A stretch of 64,000 bases of DNA from Pseudonocardia alni (GTDB taxonomy: Bacteria; Actinomycetota; Actinomycetes; Mycobacteriales; Pseudonocardiaceae). The DNA is taken from positions 2,666,001 to 2,730,000 of the forward strand of contig NZ_PHUJ01000003.1 in NCBI RefSeq assembly GCF_002813375.1, written 5' to 3'. Both the position numbers and the translations under genes were made by a program. Below the pieces are notes generated by a model. It saw nothing but the letters and a program-made list of their open reading frames with translations, ran no database searches and was not told where the DNA came from. Shown here in pieces: positions 61,721-64,000 of the stretch (position 1 is its first letter; every line of letters begins with the position of its first letter).

Positions 61721-61727
61721 GCCCGCC

Positions 61728-62492
61728 TCAGCCGGGCTCGTTGAGGTTTACCCGGTAACCCGAGCGGGACGAGAACCGGGCGGTGACCGAGAACCGGTCG
61801 CCGCGGACCAGGGTGTGTCGCCACTCCACGGGGCGCCCGGCGGACAGGCCGAGCCGCTCGATCGACAGGGCGGCGACGCCCTCGTCGATGCCGAGCAGCT
61901 CCCGCTCGCCGCGCCCGGGCAGCACGGCCCGGATGTTCTCCATGCCGCCGTCGACGCGGATCCCGCAGCGGCGCCGGTATTCGGGGTAGATGCCGGTGTG
62001 GGTGAAGTCGACGTCGAGCAGCGGCGCCGCCAGCTCCCCGGGCAGCCACACCCGGTCGACGGCGAGCGGCTCGGCGTCGGCGAGACGCAGCCGCTCCAGG
62101 TGCACCAGCGGCGTGGACTCCTCCAGCCCCATCCGGGCCGCGACCACGCCGTCGGCGCGGACCTCGAAGGTCCGCACCACGCTGCGCTGGGTGCGCCCGG
62201 CGGACTCGACCGCCACGTAGAGCGAGTACGGCTCGTCGAGCGGCTGCTCGATCTCCGAGCGCACGGTCGGGCGGGCGACCCGCCCCCGCCCGGCGACGAC
62301 GGCGCCGTCCTCCCGCAGCCGGCGCAGCGCCTCGCGCACGGTGTGCCTGCTGACCCCGTAGTCGGCGGCCAGCGCGAACTCGCCGGGCAGGGCCTCGTCG
62401 AACTCGCCGTCGGACAGCCGGCGGCGCAGGTCCGCGAGCAGCTGCTGCCACAGCGGCATGGTCCCGTCGCGGACCAGTGCTCGCGCCGTCAT
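61728..62492 (-). CDS. GntR/HutC-family transcriptional regulator
   Basis: This 254-aa protein has an N-terminal winged helix (MPLWQQLLADLRRRLSDGEF, GEFALAADYGVSRHTVREAL, RRLREDGAVVAGRGRV) and a C-terminal UTRA ligand domain (TPLVHLERLRLADAEPLAVD, ENIRAVLPGRGERELLGIDE, PVEWRHTLVRGDRFSVTARF). The HutC group senses amino sugars, histidine-pathway or similar small acids. It follows the permease gene by 46 bp on the same strand, so it likely controls uptake by that permease. Confidence 0.92.
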   Translation of the reverse strand: MTARALVRDGTMPLWQQLLADLRRRLSDGEFDEALPGEFALAADYGVSRHTVREALRRLREDGAVVAGRGRVARPTVRSEIEQPLDEPYSLYVAVESAGRTQRSVVRTFEVRADGVVAARMGLEESTPLVHLERLRLADAEPLAVDRVWLPGELAAPLLDVDFTHTGIYPEYRRRCGIRVDGGMENIRAVLPGRGERELLGIDEGVAALSIERLGLSAGRPVEWRHTLVRGDRFSVTARFSSRSGYRVNLNEPG

Positions 62493-62538
62493 CGCCCCAC
62501 CCCCTCGCGCGTGATCACCGTAGGCGAGCGCCGTGGGG

Positions 62539-63942
62539 TCACCGCACGACGGCCCGCGCGCGACGCCGGGTGAGCAGCACGCCGACACCCACGACGCCGG
62601 CCGCGATGAGCGCGGTCATGCCCAGCTCGAAGCGCGAGCCCTCGCGGGTGGCCATGTAGACGAGCACCACCGGGATCACGACGATCACCGACCAGGTGAG
62701 CACCGGGTAGCCCCACATCCGCACCGGCATCGCGACGCCGTCGCGCTCCAGCACCCGGCGCATCCGCAGCTGGGACACCGCGATGACCAGGTAGACCAGC
62801 AGCGCGATCGCGCCGGAGGTCGCGAGCAGCGCGGCGAAGACCTCCTCCGGGAAGGCGTAGTTCGCGATCACCGCGACGAACCCGACCAGCGTCGACCCGA
62901 GCACCGCGAACCGCGGCACGCCCTGCCCGGTGGTCCGGTTGACCAGGTCCGGGGCCTGCCCGCGGCGACCGAGGGAGAACAGCATCCGCGACGCCGTGTA
63001 CAGCGCCGAGTTCAGGCAGCTGGCGACGGCGACGAGCACCACGACGTCGACGATCAGCTTGGCCGACGGGACGCCCAGCGCCTCCAGGGCCGCCTGGTAG
63101 GAGCCGACCTCGGGCAGCCGCGGGTCGTTCCACGGCACGATCGCGACGACGAGCAGGATCGAGGCCAGGTAGAACACCGCGATCCGCCAGATCACCGAGC
63201 GGGTGGCCCGGCCGATCCCGCGGGCCGGGTCGCCGGATTCCGCGGCCGCGATCGTGACGATCTCGGTGCCCATGAAGCTGAACATCGTCACCAGCACCGC
63301 GGCGACCACCGCGCCCGGCCCGTTCGGCAGGAACCCGCCCTCGGACACCAGCCGGGACAGCCCCGACACCGACGAGTCGTCGCCGACGAAGCCGGGCAAC
63401 AGGCCCAGCACCGCGAGCACCCCGACGACGATGAACGCGATGATCGCGACCACCTTGAGGAGTGCGAACCAGAACTCGAACTCGCCGTAGTTGGCGACGG
63501 AGAACAGGTTGGTCACCGTCAGCAGCACGGTGACGGCCAGCGCCCAGCCCCACTGCGGCACCCCCGGCAGCCACGAGTTGAGGATGACCGCGGCCGCGGT
63601 GGCCTCCACCGGGATCACGAGGACCCAGAACCACCAGTACAGCCAGCCGACGGTGAACCCGGCCCACGGCCCGATCGCCCGGTCGGCGTAGGTGGAGAAC
63701 GAGCCGGAGTCCGGCTGCGCGGCCGCCATCTCGCCGAGCATCCGCATCACCAGCACGACCAGCGTCCCGGCGAAGAGGTAGGCCAGCAGCACCGCGGGGC
63801 CCGCGGTGGCGATCGCGCTGCCGGAGCCGATGAACAGCCCGGCGCCGATCACCCCGGCGATGCTGATCATCGTGACGTGCCGGTCGCGCAGCCCCGCCTT
63901 CAGCTCGCCACCGGCCTCCGTCCGGTTCGCGGTCTCCGTCAT
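62539..63942 (-). CDS. APC-family amino-acid permease
   Basis: This 467-aa protein has about 12 membrane helices. The N-terminal signature LKAGLRDRHVTMISIAGVIG, then AGLFIGSGSAI, and SFMGTEIVTIAAAESGDPAR match the AAT group (GabP, AnsP, RocE, LysP). It takes up an amino acid with protons. Its nearness to ddaH-rocD suggests arginine, ornithine or GABA, but this is inference. ATG 63942 has GAGGAGGGGAGG upstream and is preferred over the start at 63966. Its promoter lies in the last 58 bp of the window. Confidence 0.92.
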   Translation of the reverse strand: MTETANRTEAGGELKAGLRDRHVTMISIAGVIGAGLFIGSGSAIATAGPAVLLAYLFAGTLVVLVMRMLGEMAAAQPDSGSFSTYADRAIGPWAGFTVGWLYWWFWVLVIPVEATAAAVILNSWLPGVPQWGWALAVTVLLTVTNLFSVANYGEFEFWFALLKVVAIIAFIVVGVLAVLGLLPGFVGDDSSVSGLSRLVSEGGFLPNGPGAVVAAVLVTMFSFMGTEIVTIAAAESGDPARGIGRATRSVIWRIAVFYLASILLVVAIVPWNDPRLPEVGSYQAALEALGVPSAKLIVDVVVLVAVASCLNSALYTASRMLFSLGRRGQAPDLVNRTTGQGVPRFAVLGSTLVGFVAVIANYAFPEEVFAALLATSGAIALLVYLVIAVSQLRMRRVLERDGVAMPVRMWGYPVLTWSVIVVIPVVLVYMATREGSRFELGMTALIAAGVVGVGVLLTRRRARAVVR

Positions 63943-64000
63943 GGCGCCTCCCCTCCTCGGTGCCACAGCCGGCGGCGGCCGGTGCGTTGCGCAATGGTCA

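Noticed and set aside
61745-61761. Second copy of the TTACCCGGTAA core seen in the 33.3-kb palindrome
   Set aside because: It lies inside the end of the GntR coding region, the flanks are imperfect, and the shared core is short enough to be chance.

Overview
This is a very high-GC actinobacterial chromosome segment. It is rich in GTG starts and ATGA/GTGA stop-start overlaps, carries bldC and a bldN-type sigma factor, and follows the M. tuberculosis Rv0489-Rv0558 gene order. The content best fits Pseudonocardia or a close relative in Pseudonocardiaceae (inference). No rRNA, tRNA, IS element, prophage or CRISPR array was seen. Most genes are core housekeeping genes.

Layout. (1) 1-7.1 kb: mgtA - unknown gene - menG (cut by the window edge), an inositol-phosphatase-family gene, a small membrane protein, menF and menD. 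(2) 7.3-16.5 kb: accessory metabolism inserted into the menaquinone cluster, namely an MHS transporter, dienelactone hydrolase, ABC-F protein, cysteine-free HesB-like protein, aldo/keto reductase, patatin and a YdiJ-type FAD/Fe-S dehydrogenase. (3) 16.8-22.9 kb: menB, a small unknown protein, menE, a secreted double-psi-barrel protein, menA and a DUF4229 protein. (4) 23-30.3 kb: bldC, a small membrane protein, a MinD/ParA-like ATPase with a long disordered N-terminus, and the System II cytochrome c maturation genes ccsB-resB-ccdA-resA. (5) 30.3-39.7 kb: heme synthesis (hemL, hemB, hemD, hemC, hemA) with rex and a Rex operator. (6) 39.7-43.2 kb: a molybdopterin oxidoreductase, a glutaredoxin-like protein and an acyl-CoA ligase. 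(7) 43.5-46.2 kb: a bldN-like ECF sigma gene and an rsbN-like anti-sigma gene, with a promoter matching the sigma-BldN consensus between them. (8) 46.3-58.6 kb: serB1, a decayed gene, an acyltransferase, an SDR, ribosomal protein bS22, a small HTH protein, proC, a thioesterase, a TIM-barrel protein, an Rv0497-like protein, ppx, regX3-senX3 with a PHO-type box, and gpmA. (9) 58.6-64 kb: an arginine/ornithine cluster (rocD, ddaH, divergent AsnC/Lrp regulator), a VOC protein with its own operator, and a GntR regulator with an amino-acid permease.

Theme. The window gathers the cofactors of the respiratory chain: menaquinone, heme and mature cytochrome c. Rex (NADH/NAD+) and SenX3-RegX3 (phosphate) sit next to them. 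The most distinctive module is the BldN/RsbN-like pair, which looks like the Streptomyces developmental sigma/anti-sigma circuit. Other striking signals are a 64-bp imperfect palindrome upstream of menA, several clean operator-like palindromes, and a decayed two-frame gene next to the acyltransferase.
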